Of a DNA stretch of 64,000 nucleotides, positions 17,575 to 26,861 are shown piece after piece. Each line of letters opens with the position of its first letter. Positions within the stretch are counted from its first letter, which is position 1. Position numbers and translations under genes: made by a program. The DNA comes from Comamonas odontotermitis (GTDB taxonomy: Bacteria > Pseudomonadota > Gammaproteobacteria > Burkholderiales > Burkholderiaceae_C). Below the pieces are notes generated by a model. The model was not told the origin of the DNA. It made no database searches and saw only the letters and a list, made by a program, of their open reading frames with translations. The stretch lies in contig NZ_JACHKZ010000005.1 of NCBI RefSeq assembly GCF_014207855.1, positions 62,001-126,000 on the forward strand. Direction: 5' to 3'.

Positions 17575-18800
17575 TCCTTGATCACGACACGCTCAGCATG
17601 GCGTGTCATTTTCGTTTCATACATGGCCTGATCTGCATGGTCCATCAATGTTTCCATGTCCTGCCCGTGCTGCGGAAAAACGGCAATGCCAACACTCACA
17701 GACGGGTTCAACACCACACCACTGCTGGTGACCACAGGGCACTGCATGGCTTCCTGAATCTTGGCCTCCACCAGTTGTGCATCTGCCATGCCTCCCACAG
17801 GATAGAGGAGGATAGCAAACTCGTCGCCGCCCAGCCTGGCGACCAGATCTGCCTCACGAACCACCGAGTGCAGTCTGAGGCCCACGGCTCTGAGCAAGGC
17901 GTCTCCCGCGGCATGTCCATGAATATCGTTGACCTGCTTGAAATGGTCATTATCGAGAAAAAGCACGGCGAGCTTGCGCCCCACGGATTCGGCATCCAGA
18001 AGTGCCTGCTGCAGGCGTTGCTCGAAGTGAGAGCGATTCGCCAAGCCCGTCAAGCCATCGCGCGACGCCTGGAGCTCCAGTTGCGAGTTCTGCTGCCGCA
18101 GTTTTTCCTGGCGCATCTGCAGCTCGGAGAGCAATGCATTGAAGTCATCGCCCAACTCGTGCAGTTCTGCAATCCGTGCCGGGGGCACGCGCTGGCCCAT
18201 CGACCGGTCATGCCGCACCGCACGAGCCACCCGCGCCAGCTGCTGCAGCGGCTCGGCAATATCGGCCAGCATACGGCGCGATTGCCGCATGCCAAGATAA
18301 CCGCTAACTCCCACACAGAGGATCAATACGGCCAGACCGGAGCTGAGAAATCGGACAATCCCCGCACCATCGCTATAGAGCACCACGCGCCCAATCTGCC
18401 TGCCATCCTGGTTCACCGGCGCGTCGGCAGGGCGCATTCCTATGGCTGCAGCGAGCAGTTCACCCGCACCGCCGGGGCCCGTTTTGGCCGATACCCAACG
18501 CACAAAGACCTCGCCTTGTGCGTCAAACACCTGGCCGCGGGCGACATCCTCGTTTCGCAGCAACTGGTCCAGCAACCGGGTGGCCTCGTCGTGGTCGTTG
18601 AAGACCAAAGAGGCCTCAACCGTGTAGGCCAGCGAACGGGCCATCAGTTGCAGGTTGTTGAGCAGATAGAAACGCAGCACCGCCACCCCGACAACAAGCA
18701 GCAGGACACCGGCCAACGATATGGCCATGGCAGCCATCCGCAAATGGGCGCGGCGGATGACTGCATGCAGCGACGCATGGCTGTCCATGAACAGACTCAT
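17571..18800 (-). CDS. yfiN: Membrane diguanylate cyclase, YfiN/TpbB-like
   Basis: 409 residues. Transmembrane segments lie near 25-45 and 150-170 with a periplasmic (CHASE8-like) loop between them, then a HAMP-like linker and a GGDEF domain (about 240-405). The catalytic motif RLGGDEFAILL is intact, and READ five residues before GGDEF is the RxxD inhibitory site. It makes cyclic di-GMP and is predicted to be held off by YfiR in the periplasm. Its start overlaps the yfiR-like stop and its stop overlaps the yfiB-like start, so all three are translationally coupled. Confidence 0.9.
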   Translation of the reverse strand: MSLFMDSHASLHAVIRRAHLRMAAMAISLAGVLLLVVGVAVLRFYLLNNLQLMARSLAYTVEASLVFNDHDEATRLLDQLLRNEDVARGQVFDAQGEVFVRWVSAKTGPGGAGELLAAAIGMRPADAPVNQDGRQIGRVVLYSDGAGIVRFLSSGLAVLILCVGVSGYLGMRQSRRMLADIAEPLQQLARVARAVRHDRSMGQRVPPARIAELHELGDDFNALLSELQMRQEKLRQQNSQLELQASRDGLTGLANRSHFEQRLQQALLDAESVGRKLAVLFLDNDHFKQVNDIHGHAAGDALLRAVGLRLHSVVREADLVARLGGDEFAILLYPVGGMADAQLVEAKIQEAMQCPVVTSSGVVLNPSVSVGIAVFPQHGQDMETLMDHADQAMYETKMTRHAERVVIKE

Positions 18801-19372
18801 GGCACCGCCTTGGACCGAGCCAGTTGCAGCACCTTGGGGCTGATGCGCAGGCCGCTGCGGGCAATCGAGTCCAGATTGACTTCAAAACCGGGGCCTTCGC
18901 CTTGGTGATTGAGGCAGAACATGGCGCCGATGCGGCACAGCGCACTGCGCTCACTGATCGTCAGCAAGGGCCGGCCGCTTTCCTGCTGCATCAGCTTGCG
19001 CCATTGCTGCTCACTCATGTCCCCCACATAAATGCCATCGCATTCGGAGGTCTTCAGCTGGTCGAGCTCCACCTGCTTGACACTGAGTCTTCGGCCTGCA
19101 ATCACCTGCCCGGTGCTTTGCAGCAGGCCCGCTGCATATTCCGTGTGGCCTATCGTGCACAGGCGCAGCTCTTCGCTTTCAACAGGCCAGCGTGTATAGC
19201 CCAGAATCCCGAAGACGGTGCGTGTCACGGCCTGCGCATTGGCATCGGCGGAGGCTTCTGCATCGGTAGCTGCCATGGATGAGCAGCTCAAACAGGCCGC
19301 AAAAAGCCACGCCCAGCCGCTGAAGCGGCGGGACAATGCTCCATTGCCTCGACCTGGCCTCCAAAATGACAC
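18797..19372 (-). CDS. yfiR: YfiR family periplasmic regulator (DUF4154)
   Basis: 191 residues from a GTG at 19372, chosen because GGAG lies 7 nt upstream and it gives a signal peptide (FSGWAWLFAACLSCSSMA). The open frame runs back to an ATG at 19543, but that extension is Cys/Trp-rich and unlikely. The mature part has the YfiR pattern: FGILGYTRWP, LRLCTIGHT, CDGIYVGDMSEQQW, PLLTISERSALCRIGAMFCL and FEVNLDSIARSGLRISPKVL. Cys pairs as in YfiR are visible. It represses the adjacent YfiN cyclase. Confidence 0.85.
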   Translation of the reverse strand: MSFWRPGRGNGALSRRFSGWAWLFAACLSCSSMAATDAEASADANAQAVTRTVFGILGYTRWPVESEELRLCTIGHTEYAAGLLQSTGQVIAGRRLSVKQVELDQLKTSECDGIYVGDMSEQQWRKLMQQESGRPLLTISERSALCRIGAMFCLNHQGEGPGFEVNLDSIARSGLRISPKVLQLARSKAVP

Positions 19373-19616
19373 AACAGCTCCGTGACACCAGTGACAACTG
19401 TCTGGAGACACATTGCGCCATGCATCTCCCCCCGTCAATCCCTCGATATTCTTCCATATCTTTACAATCAGCAATGTAAATCTTGCTGTACTGCAGATAC
19501 CGTACTCACGGCTGGTTGCACATGCATCCCATCCGGGGTGCAAGGAATGTGCAAACTACCAATAATAGGGTTTGCATCCTCTGCGCGCTTCCCCTGTCCG
19601 TCAGACACTCCCTTCC

Positions 19617-20675
19617 ATGACTATCGATACCACTCAGGCTCCTCGACTTACCTCTCTGTCTCATGGCGGCGGCTGCGGCTGCAAGATCGCCCCCGGCGTG
19701 CTGGCCGACCTCATGAGCCGCAGTGCCCTGCCCAAGCAGTTTTACGCCCAGCTGCTGGTGGGCACCGAGACTGCGGACGATGCAGCCGTCTACCAGATCA
19801 ACGACGAGCAGGCCATTGTCGCGACGACAGACTTCTTCATGCCCATCGTCGATGACCCATACGATTTCGGCCGGATTGCTGCCACCAATGCGCTGTCCGA
19901 CATCTATGCGATGGGTGGCACGCCGGTGATGGCGCTGGCCATCGTCGGCATGCCCATCAATGTGTTGCCACATGATGTGATTGCCAAAATTCTGGAAGGC
20001 GGTGAATCGGTCTGCCGTGATGCTGGAATCCCGCTGGCTGGCGGCCACTCCATTGATTCGGTCGAGCCCATATACGGCCTCGTCGGCATTGGCGTGGTCC
20101 ATCCCAAGAACCTCAAGCGCAACAGCGATGCACAATCGGGTGATGTATTGATTCTGGGTAAACCACTAGGGGTCGGCATCCAGTCGGCAGCGCTGAAAAA
20201 GGGCCTCCTGGACAACGCGGGTTATGCGGCCATGGTGCAAACCACCACCCAGCTCAACCGGCCCGGAACGGTGCTGGCGCAGATCGAGGGGGTGCATGCC
20301 CTCACCGATGTCACCGGATTTGGCCTGCTGGGCCACACGCTGGAGCTGGCGCGCGGAGCCGGGCTGACGGCCAGTATCGATAGCGATCTGGTGCCCCTGC
20401 TGCCAGGCGTGCGCGAACTGGCCGAACAAGGCATTGCGACGGGGGCCTCGGCCCGCAACTGGGCCTCGTACGGCACACAGGTAGATCTGGGTGAAAACGT
20501 GTCTGACGCGATGCGCAGCCTGCTGACGGACCCTCAAACCTCAGGCGGCCTGTTGGTGTCATGCCAGCCAAGTGCTATTCAGCAGGTGCTGGAAACCTTC
20601 AAGGGCCATGGATTTTCCGAGGCCAGCGTCATTGGACGCATGCAACCCGGTAATGCCAAGGTGGCGGTGAAATAG
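19617..20675 (+). CDS. selD: Selenide, water dikinase (selenophosphate synthase)
   Basis: 352 residues from the ATG at 19617; a TTG 45 nt upstream is in frame but less likely. The active-site motif GGGCGCKI places C20 and K23 at the positions of E. coli Cys17 and Lys20, so this is the Cys form, not a selenoprotein. DFFMPIVDDPYDFGRIAATNALSD and SGGLLVS match the ATP-binding AIRS fold. It makes selenophosphate for SelA. It is separated from selC by the divergent yfiRNB operon. Confidence 0.96.
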   Translation: MTIDTTQAPRLTSLSHGGGCGCKIAPGVLADLMSRSALPKQFYAQLLVGTETADDAAVYQINDEQAIVATTDFFMPIVDDPYDFGRIAATNALSDIYAMGGTPVMALAIVGMPINVLPHDVIAKILEGGESVCRDAGIPLAGGHSIDSVEPIYGLVGIGVVHPKNLKRNSDAQSGDVLILGKPLGVGIQSAALKKGLLDNAGYAAMVQTTTQLNRPGTVLAQIEGVHALTDVTGFGLLGHTLELARGAGLTASIDSDLVPLLPGVRELAEQGIATGASARNWASYGTQVDLGENVSDAMRSLLTDPQTSGGLLVSCQPSAIQQVLETFKGHGFSEASVIGRMQPGNAKVAVK

Positions 20676-20982
20676 GCCCGCACTGACGCAAGTTCGCGCG
20701 GGCAAAAGGCATTGCGCCTGGCGGAAGATCCGTTACTCCCCGGCCCGTTGCTGCTTGCACACGCTCGGGCAGCATTGCTCCAGGCGACCTGTCTGGGGCA
20801 TCGCACTTGTGCTTTATCCCAAAAAAACTTCAAAAATCAGAGCAATCTGCGTGTTGTATTGGAACACTCACGCAAAGGCCATCAATAACCAATGCCAGCA
20901 GGCGCATTCCGCACCTTGCCTTGATGATCGAAAAGAAAAACGCCTGCTCACGCAGGCGTTTTGCACAGGGGCAATTCGAACG
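20676..20982. other. Convergent intergenic region, selD / ffh
   Basis: 307 bp between two convergent genes. Apart from the terminator at 20936-20962 I see no gene or further element. Confidence 0.6.
20936..20962 (-). terminator. Intrinsic terminator of ffh
   Basis: Perfect 11-bp stem AAAACGCCTGC/GCAGGCGTTTT with loop TCAC. On the minus strand the T-tract continues as TTTTTCTTTT, 20 nt after the ffh stop. It may also act weakly for selD on the other strand. Confidence 0.9.
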
Positions 20983-22365
20983 TCAGAACGGCAGCTTGGG
21001 CATGCCTCCGCCCCCCATCAAGCCTTTCATACCCCCCATTTTCTTCATCATCTTCATCAGGCCGCCGCCCTTCATCTTCTTCATCATCTGCTGCATCTGG
21101 CCAAACTCGTTCAGCAGGCGGTTGACCTCTTGCACCTGCACACCAGCCCCAGCAGCAATGCGCTTCTTGCGTGTGGCCTTGATCTGCTCGGGCTTGGCCC
21201 GTTCATACGGTGTCATTGAGCAGATGATGCCTTCCTTGCGACGGATCTCGCGCTCCGCCTTGTCCATGTCAACCTGACCGGCTTTGCCCGCCAGTTCGGT
21301 CGGCAGCTTGTCCATCAGCGTGGAGAGGCCGCCCATCTGCTTCATCTGCTGCAACTGGCCCAGAAAATCGTTCAAATCAAAGCCGTCGCCGGATTTGATC
21401 TTTTCAGCCATCTTCTGCGCGGCCTCCATGTCCACGCCCTTGGTGACCTGTTCGACCAGGGCCACGATGTCGCCCATGCCCAGCACGCGCTGCGCATGGC
21501 GCTCGGCATCGAACACCTCCAGGCCATCGATCTTTTCAGAGACACCGGCAAACTTGATGGGCGCACCGGTAATCTGGCGCACCGACAGCGCGGCACCGCC
21601 GCGTGAATCGCCATCGAGCTTGGTGAGCACGATACCGGTCAGCGGCAGTGCTTCCTTGAACGCCTTGGCGGTATTGATGGCATCCTGCCCCTGCATCGCG
21701 TCGACGACGAACAAGGTCTCGACAGGCTTGAGCGCACCATGCAATTGCTGGATTTCCTGCATCAGCACTTCGTCGATCGCAAGGCGCCCGGCCGTATCCA
21801 CCAGCAGCACATCAAAATAATGCTTCTTGGCGTAATCCAGCGCAGCATTGGCAATATCCAGCGGCTTCTGATCGGGGGTGCTGGGAAACCATTCCGCACC
21901 GGCCTGCTTGGTGACCGTTTTGAGCTGTTCGATGGCTGCTGGGCGGTATACGTCACCCGACACTGTCAGCACCTTTTTCTTGCGCTTTTCAATCAAGTGC
22001 TTGGCCAGCTTGGCGGTCGTGGTGGTCTTGCCCGCACCTTGCAGGCCGGCCATCAGGATGACTGCTGGCGGCTGGGCGTTGAGGTTGATGTCTGCCACAC
22101 CCTCGCCCATGGTGGCGGCGAGTTCCTTGTTAACAATCGACACCAGCGTCTGGCCAGGCTTCAGACTGCCAAGCACCTCCTGGCCCAAGGCCTTTTCTTT
22201 GACGCGGGCAATGAAATCTCGCACCACGGGCAAGGCAACGTCAGCTTCCAGCAGGGCCATGCGCACTTCGCGCAGCATATCCTGCACGTTTGATTCGGTA
22301 ATGCGGGCCTGGCCGCGCATCTCCTTGACGAGGCGCGACAGTTTATCGGTCAATGCGGAAGCCAT
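20983..22365 (-). CDS. ffh: Signal recognition particle protein Ffh
   Basis: 460 residues from the ATG at 22365 (MASALTDKLSRL); the frame is open 24 codons further but without family similarity. NG domain: GLQGAGKTTTTAKLAKHL (G1), DTAGRL (G3) and TKLDGDSRGG (G4/G5). The Met-rich M domain (about 325-460) ends in QMMKKMKGGGLMKMMKKMGG, which binds 4.5S RNA and signal sequences. It targets inner-membrane proteins with FtsY. It is divergent from the CcsA-like gene. Confidence 0.97.
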   Translation of the reverse strand: MASALTDKLSRLVKEMRGQARITESNVQDMLREVRMALLEADVALPVVRDFIARVKEKALGQEVLGSLKPGQTLVSIVNKELAATMGEGVADINLNAQPPAVILMAGLQGAGKTTTTAKLAKHLIEKRKKKVLTVSGDVYRPAAIEQLKTVTKQAGAEWFPSTPDQKPLDIANAALDYAKKHYFDVLLVDTAGRLAIDEVLMQEIQQLHGALKPVETLFVVDAMQGQDAINTAKAFKEALPLTGIVLTKLDGDSRGGAALSVRQITGAPIKFAGVSEKIDGLEVFDAERHAQRVLGMGDIVALVEQVTKGVDMEAAQKMAEKIKSGDGFDLNDFLGQLQQMKQMGGLSTLMDKLPTELAGKAGQVDMDKAEREIRRKEGIICSMTPYERAKPEQIKATRKKRIAAGAGVQVQEVNRLLNEFGQMQQMMKKMKGGGLMKMMKKMGGMKGLMGGGGMPKLPF

Positions 22366-22573
22366 GGGCAGTGATAGGTAGTTGGTGTGGCAGGCGGCGC
22401 TACAGCGCCAGGCCGCGTGGCGGCATGCTGCAGGCAAAAGGCCATTTTAACCCTTGCGCATCTCTGTGCCTGCCGTGCGTTATCTGGCAGGCGGCCGAGC
22501 CTTCCTCGCGTGGCCGTGCGGGCAGCGCCCCAAAGTAAAGCAGCACCAGGCTGGCGGCAGCTATCATAGGCAC

Positions 22574-23380
22574 ATGCCCTTTTCTTCTTCCTCAGCGGTC
22601 AGTTCCGGTCTTGTCAGCTGGATACTGGCCCTGGCCGCAGCGCTTGCCTATGCCCTGCCCGCGCTCGCCACCCAACGCCTGCAAGAGCGCGGTGCCAAGC
22701 GCTCGCTCCTCGTCGCCTGGGCTTTGCATGCCGCCAGCCTGGTCTGGGGCCTGGCAGGGCATACGCCTCAATTCGGATTCGCACCTGCGCTGTCCGTCAC
22801 CGCTTGGCTGGTATTGACCGTATATGTGGTCGAGCAGCAGTTGTACCCGCAGTTGCGTTCGCGCTGGCCTCTGGCAGCACTGGGCAGCCTGGCGGTACTG
22901 CTGGCCGTGATTTTCCCCGGCACGCCATTGCATGTCGATGCATCCCCCTGGTTGCCCTTGCACCTGGCACTCGGCATTGCCTCCTACGGATTGTTCGCCG
23001 CCGCAGTGGTGCATGCGGCGTTGATGACGCGCGCCGAGCGCCAGATGCGCCAGCGCGGCGATCATGATGGTGGCCTGCCATTGCTGACACTCGAGCGGCT
23101 GACATTCCGCTTTGTTGGCGCAGGGTTCGCCCTGTTGACCGCCACCTTGGCAGCGGGCTGGTTTTTTGGCGAAGCGCTGTACGGCAAAGCCTGGATATGG
23201 AACCACAAGTCGGTCTTCAGTGTGCTTTCGTGGCTGACATTTGCCATATTGCTCTTTGGCCGCAGGCGCTTTGGCTGGCGAGGCAAGCAGGCGGTGAATA
23301 TTCTCTACGCGGGCGCCCTGCTGCTGCTGCTGGCCTATGTGGGCTCGCGCTTTGTACTGGAAGTGATTTTGGGACGCTGA
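22574..23380 (+). CDS. CcsA/YpjD-like cytochrome c assembly membrane protein
   Basis: 268 residues from the ATG at 22574, with about eight hydrophobic segments. FGEALYGKAWIWNHKSVFSVLSWLTFAIL carries the Trp-rich and His region of the CcsA/HemX family, and LHLALGIASYGLFAAAVVHA contains the conserved His. The family handles heme in cytochrome c maturation; this ffh-linked YpjD subgroup has no firm role. The following small gene starts 6 nt downstream. Confidence 0.85.
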   Translation: MPFSSSSAVSSGLVSWILALAAALAYALPALATQRLQERGAKRSLLVAWALHAASLVWGLAGHTPQFGFAPALSVTAWLVLTVYVVEQQLYPQLRSRWPLAALGSLAVLLAVIFPGTPLHVDASPWLPLHLALGIASYGLFAAAVVHAALMTRAERQMRQRGDHDGGLPLLTLERLTFRFVGAGFALLTATLAAGWFFGEALYGKAWIWNHKSVFSVLSWLTFAILLFGRRRFGWRGKQAVNILYAGALLLLLAYVGSRFVLEVILGR

Positions 23381-23386
23381 GTGACC

Positions 23387-23623
23387 ATGAAGTATTTGCT
23401 GGTTCTTCTGCTGGTGGTGATCGCCTGGCACATCTGGCGCGGCAAGCGCGTGGAAAACGCGCGGCCTTCGGCTAAAAAGACATTGGCGCAGCCCGAACCC
23501 ATGGTGCATTGCGCCCACTGCGGCGTGCATTTCCCACAATCGGACGCCATCAGCCACCGCGGCAAGCACTACTGCTCGCAAGCGCATCTGGCAGCAGCCA
23601 GCACTACCACGCCCTCGCCATGA
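23387..23623 (+). CDS. PP0621-like small zinc-ribbon membrane protein
   Basis: 78 residues. An N-terminal transmembrane segment (MKYLLVLLLVVIAWHIW) is followed by a basic stretch and a zinc-binding C-terminus with HCAHCGVHFP and HYCSQAHL. A GTG at 23381 would add two residues. The function is unknown. The stop overlaps the pilS ATG (ATGA), so it is co-translated with pilS. Confidence 0.8.
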   Translation: MKYLLVLLLVVIAWHIWRGKRVENARPSAKKTLAQPEPMVHCAHCGVHFPQSDAISHRGKHYCSQAHLAAASTTTPSP

Positions 23624-25284
23624 TCAACGCTGCCGCGCCGCTGGACACGCCATTCCGGCGCCTATGGCGGGTGTATCTGGCTGCCCGTGCGGTGGTAGCC
23701 CTGCTGCTGGCTGCCGGCGCTGTTCTGCTGGCCCCCGTCCATACGCAGAGATTGCTCCCCCAATTGGCCATATTGGCCGTTTATGGGGCGCTTGCTGTCT
23801 TGTACGCCGTCATCAGCCAGCACCCTCCCGCGCAACGCAAGGTGTATGCATGGCTGCCCACCATCGGGCTGGACCTGCTCCTGATATCACTGCTGGAGGT
23901 GACAAAAACCGGCAGCTACACGCTCACGCCGCTATTCGGGCTGACCGTGTTGTTTGCCGGCACATTGGGCGGCTGGCTGGTAGTGCTTGGCACCTGCGCC
24001 TACATCACGATTTTTCTTCTGATGGAGACCATCTCTACAACAGCATCGGTGATGGATCTCGATGTCACGCAAAACACCGTGCAGGCAGGCCTGGCAGGTG
24101 CTGCCTATTTCCTGGTGGGCATCTTGGTGCGTCTGCTGGCAGCACGGGTAGAGCGCGAAACACTCAAAGGCCTGCGTGCGGCCGCTGCAGCGAACCAGCA
24201 GGAACAGGTCAATGCGCTGATCCTGCAGAACCTGCCAGACGGCGTTCTGGTGGTCGACCAACAACTGCGGGTCCACAGTGCCAATCCGGCGGCCATGGCC
24301 CTGTTGCAGCAAATCATCGCCCCTGTGCAATTGCAGCAGCTGGGACAACTGCCCGCTTGGCAAGGCGTAGTGCAGCAGATCAACGGCACCTTCCGCAGCG
24401 GAGAAGCTGTCTCCAGCGATCAGGCTTTGATCGCCCCCGGTGCCGCTCCTGTGGGCCTGCATGTTCGTACCTGGCTGACGCATCCGCTGCCGGGGATGGG
24501 GCCCATTGGCAGCGCGGACAATGATCCGCTCTGCGTGGTGTTTCTGCATGACTTGCGCGAAATGGAAGCGCGCCTGCGCACTGAAAAGCTCGCCGCCATG
24601 GGGCGCATGTCCGCCGCCGTAGCACACGAAATCCGCAATCCGCTCGCTGCCATCACGCAGGCCAATGCGTTGCTGGACGAGGATCTCAGCGACCCTGGCC
24701 TCAAGCGCCTGACCTACATGGTCGAGCAGAACGCCCAGCGCCTTGGCAGAATCGCGGAAGATATTCTGGATATCGCACGCGTCCATAACCAGATACAGCC
24801 GGGCGAAGGCGAAGCCGTGTTGCTGGACGACACCGTTCGTGAAATCTGCAATGACTGGATAGCGCTTGCGCCAGCTGCGCACCAGGTGGCGCTGACCCTG
24901 AGCGCTGAAGGCAGCCTGATTGCGTTTGACACAGGCCATCTGCGCCAGCTTCTGTATAACCTGCTCAACAACGCGCAGCGCTATCGCAGCGACCATGCCG
25001 ACGCGTTGCGGGTGATGACATCCAGCAATCTGGCCGGCACAGCCACCATGACGGTCTGGAGCGATGGACAGCCCATCGAGCCCACCATCGAGAAACACCT
25101 GTTCGAGCCCTTCTTCTCTTCGGAGAGCCGCTCAAGCGGGCTTGGCCTGTACATCTGCCGGGAGCTGTGCACTCGCCACGGCGCTATGATCCGCTATGAA
25201 AGACAAAGCGCTCGCCAGTCGGATACACGCGATGGAAATGCTTTCATCGTGCAGTTCCGCAGAGCGGCCCACCCTGTCGCATAA
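23620..25284 (+). CDS. pilS: Sensor histidine kinase PilS
   Basis: 554 residues from the ATG at 23620. About six transmembrane segments occur within residues 20-190, then a PAS-like domain (LPDGVLVVDQQLRVHSANPAAM), the H-box AAVAHEIRNPLAAI near residue 335, and an ATPase domain with LYNLLNNAQRY (N box) and SSGLGLYICREL (G2 box). PilS with PilR controls pilin transcription by sigma-54. No pilin genes lie nearby, so the name rests on architecture and the pilS-pilR pairing. Confidence 0.88.
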   Translation: MINAAAPLDTPFRRLWRVYLAARAVVALLLAAGAVLLAPVHTQRLLPQLAILAVYGALAVLYAVISQHPPAQRKVYAWLPTIGLDLLLISLLEVTKTGSYTLTPLFGLTVLFAGTLGGWLVVLGTCAYITIFLLMETISTTASVMDLDVTQNTVQAGLAGAAYFLVGILVRLLAARVERETLKGLRAAAAANQQEQVNALILQNLPDGVLVVDQQLRVHSANPAAMALLQQIIAPVQLQQLGQLPAWQGVVQQINGTFRSGEAVSSDQALIAPGAAPVGLHVRTWLTHPLPGMGPIGSADNDPLCVVFLHDLREMEARLRTEKLAAMGRMSAAVAHEIRNPLAAITQANALLDEDLSDPGLKRLTYMVEQNAQRLGRIAEDILDIARVHNQIQPGEGEAVLLDDTVREICNDWIALAPAAHQVALTLSAEGSLIAFDTGHLRQLLYNLLNNAQRYRSDHADALRVMTSSNLAGTATMTVWSDGQPIEPTIEKHLFEPFFSSESRSSGLGLYICRELCTRHGAMIRYERQSARQSDTRDGNAFIVQFRRAAHPVA

Positions 25285-25310
25285 CCATCTCTTGAGCGCC
25301 TGCTGCTGAT

Positions 25311-26861
25311 ATGAGTATCGAAAATACCTCCGTTCTGGTTGTGGATGACGAACCTGACCTGCGCACCCTGTATGAGCTGACGCTGCTGCGAGAGGGTTAT
25401 CGCGTGCATACGGCAGGCTCGGTGCAGGATGCGCAGGCCCAGCTGCAACAACAGCAGTTCGATATCCTGATCACCGACATGCGCCTGCCCGACGGCATGG
25501 GCATGGAGTTGCTGCAGACTCTGCGCAGCCAAGGCCGCAGCGAGCGCGCCATTGTCATGACTGCTTATGGCTCGGCTGAAAACGCCATTGCCGCTCTGCG
25601 CGAAGGAGCCTTTGACTACCTGACCAAACCGGTCGATCTCAAGCAATTTCGCCAGGTCGTCGCATCCGCACGCCAAGGCCTGGCCAGCCCCTCGCCCTTG
25701 CAGCAGGCAACAACGGCCAACGACAGCCCCAGTGCCCCACCGGCAGCCACCACGCATTCACCTACAAAAGAGCTGGTCGGCCAATCACGCGCCATGCAGC
25801 AGGTCAGAGAGCGCATTGCCAAAGTGGCCAGCAGCATGGCACCCATTCTGGTACGCGGCGAATCCGGCACCGGCAAGGAGCTGGTTGCCCAAGCCCTGCA
25901 TTCCCACAGCCAGCGTTCTGGGGGGCCAATGATTGCAGTCAACTGCGGCGCAATCCCCGAGGCCCTTTTGGAAGCTGAGTTTTTTGGCGCCAGAAAGGGA
26001 TCCTATACCGGGGCCGCCCAGGACCGTGAAGGCTTTTTTCAGGCCGCGCATGGCGGCACCCTCTTCCTGGACGAAATCGGTGAGTTGCCCCTGGCCATGC
26101 AGGCCAAGCTGCTGCGTGCGATTCAGGAGCGAAAAATCCGCCCCCTGGGCAGCCAGCAGGAAGAAGCCGTCGATGTCCGCATCGTCAGTGCAACACACCG
26201 CGATCTGGCTGCGGACGTGGCCCAGGGCCGCTTTCGCCAGGACTTGTATTACCGGCTCAATGTCATTGAAATCGTCATACCGCCTTTGCGCGAGCGGCGC
26301 GAGGATCTGCCGCAGCTGTGCGCCGTATTGCTGCAACGCATTGCGCAAGACCATGGCCAGCCCGCATACCAGCTGACAGCAGAAGCCCTGGACACCATTG
26401 CCTCCTACCCCCTCGCAGGCAATGTGCGGGAGCTGGAAAACCTGCTGCTGCGATCGGTCGCCTTGAGCGATGGGACGCTGCTGAAAATTGAAAGCCCAGC
26501 AAAGACATCGCAGTCAGAAGCAGCCAACGCAACCCCAACGCCGCCTGTGCAGGCTGCCGCCCTTGCACCTCCCCCCTCTAGCACGACCCGCTCGCACCCA
26601 ATGCCCTTGCCGGTAGCCGGTGGTTCTACCGTATCAACTCCTATCCAAGGGAACATCTACCCTTGTGATCAGGAGTTGCCGCACGATCTGCAGGCCTGGA
26701 TGGACGAGCTGGAGAGAGACATTCTTATCCGGGCGCTTCGCGAATTTGGCTTCAACCGCACGGCTGCGGCAGCGCGCCTGGGCATCAGCCTGCGGCAAAT
26801 CCGCTATCGGATGGAGCGGTTGCATATTGCCGATACACATGATGGAGCGACCCTTCAGTGA
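25311..26861 (+). CDS. pilR: Sigma-54-dependent response regulator PilR
   Basis: 516 residues. The receiver domain (1-120) has the phosphorylation Asp in DILITDMRLPDG and the conserved Lys in FDYLTKPVDL. The AAA+ domain has Walker A GESGTGKE, the sigma-54 contact loop as GSYTGA (GAFTGA family) and Walker B GGTLFLDEIGEL. A long Pro/Ala linker follows, then a Fis-type helix-turn-helix (NRTAAAARLGISLRQIRYRM). It starts 26 nt after pilS and its stop overlaps the ampD GTG. Confidence 0.92.
   Translation: MSIENTSVLVVDDEPDLRTLYELTLLREGYRVHTAGSVQDAQAQLQQQQFDILITDMRLPDGMGMELLQTLRSQGRSERAIVMTAYGSAENAIAALREGAFDYLTKPVDLKQFRQVVASARQGLASPSPLQQATTANDSPSAPPAATTHSPTKELVGQSRAMQQVRERIAKVASSMAPILVRGESGTGKELVAQALHSHSQRSGGPMIAVNCGAIPEALLEAEFFGARKGSYTGAAQDREGFFQAAHGGTLFLDEIGELPLAMQAKLLRAIQERKIRPLGSQQEEAVDVRIVSATHRDLAADVAQGRFRQDLYYRLNVIEIVIPPLRERREDLPQLCAVLLQRIAQDHGQPAYQLTAEALDTIASYPLAGNVRELENLLLRSVALSDGTLLKIESPAKTSQSEAANATPTPPVQAAALAPPPSSTTRSHPMPLPVAGGSTVSTPIQGNIYPCDQELPHDLQAWMDELERDILIRALREFGFNRTAAAARLGISLRQIRYRMERLHIADTHDGATLQ

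Noticed and set aside
20755-21277. Plus-strand frames overlapping the start of ffh's 3' part
   Set aside because: Shadows of the Met/Lys/Gly-rich M domain, which sits on the minus strand.
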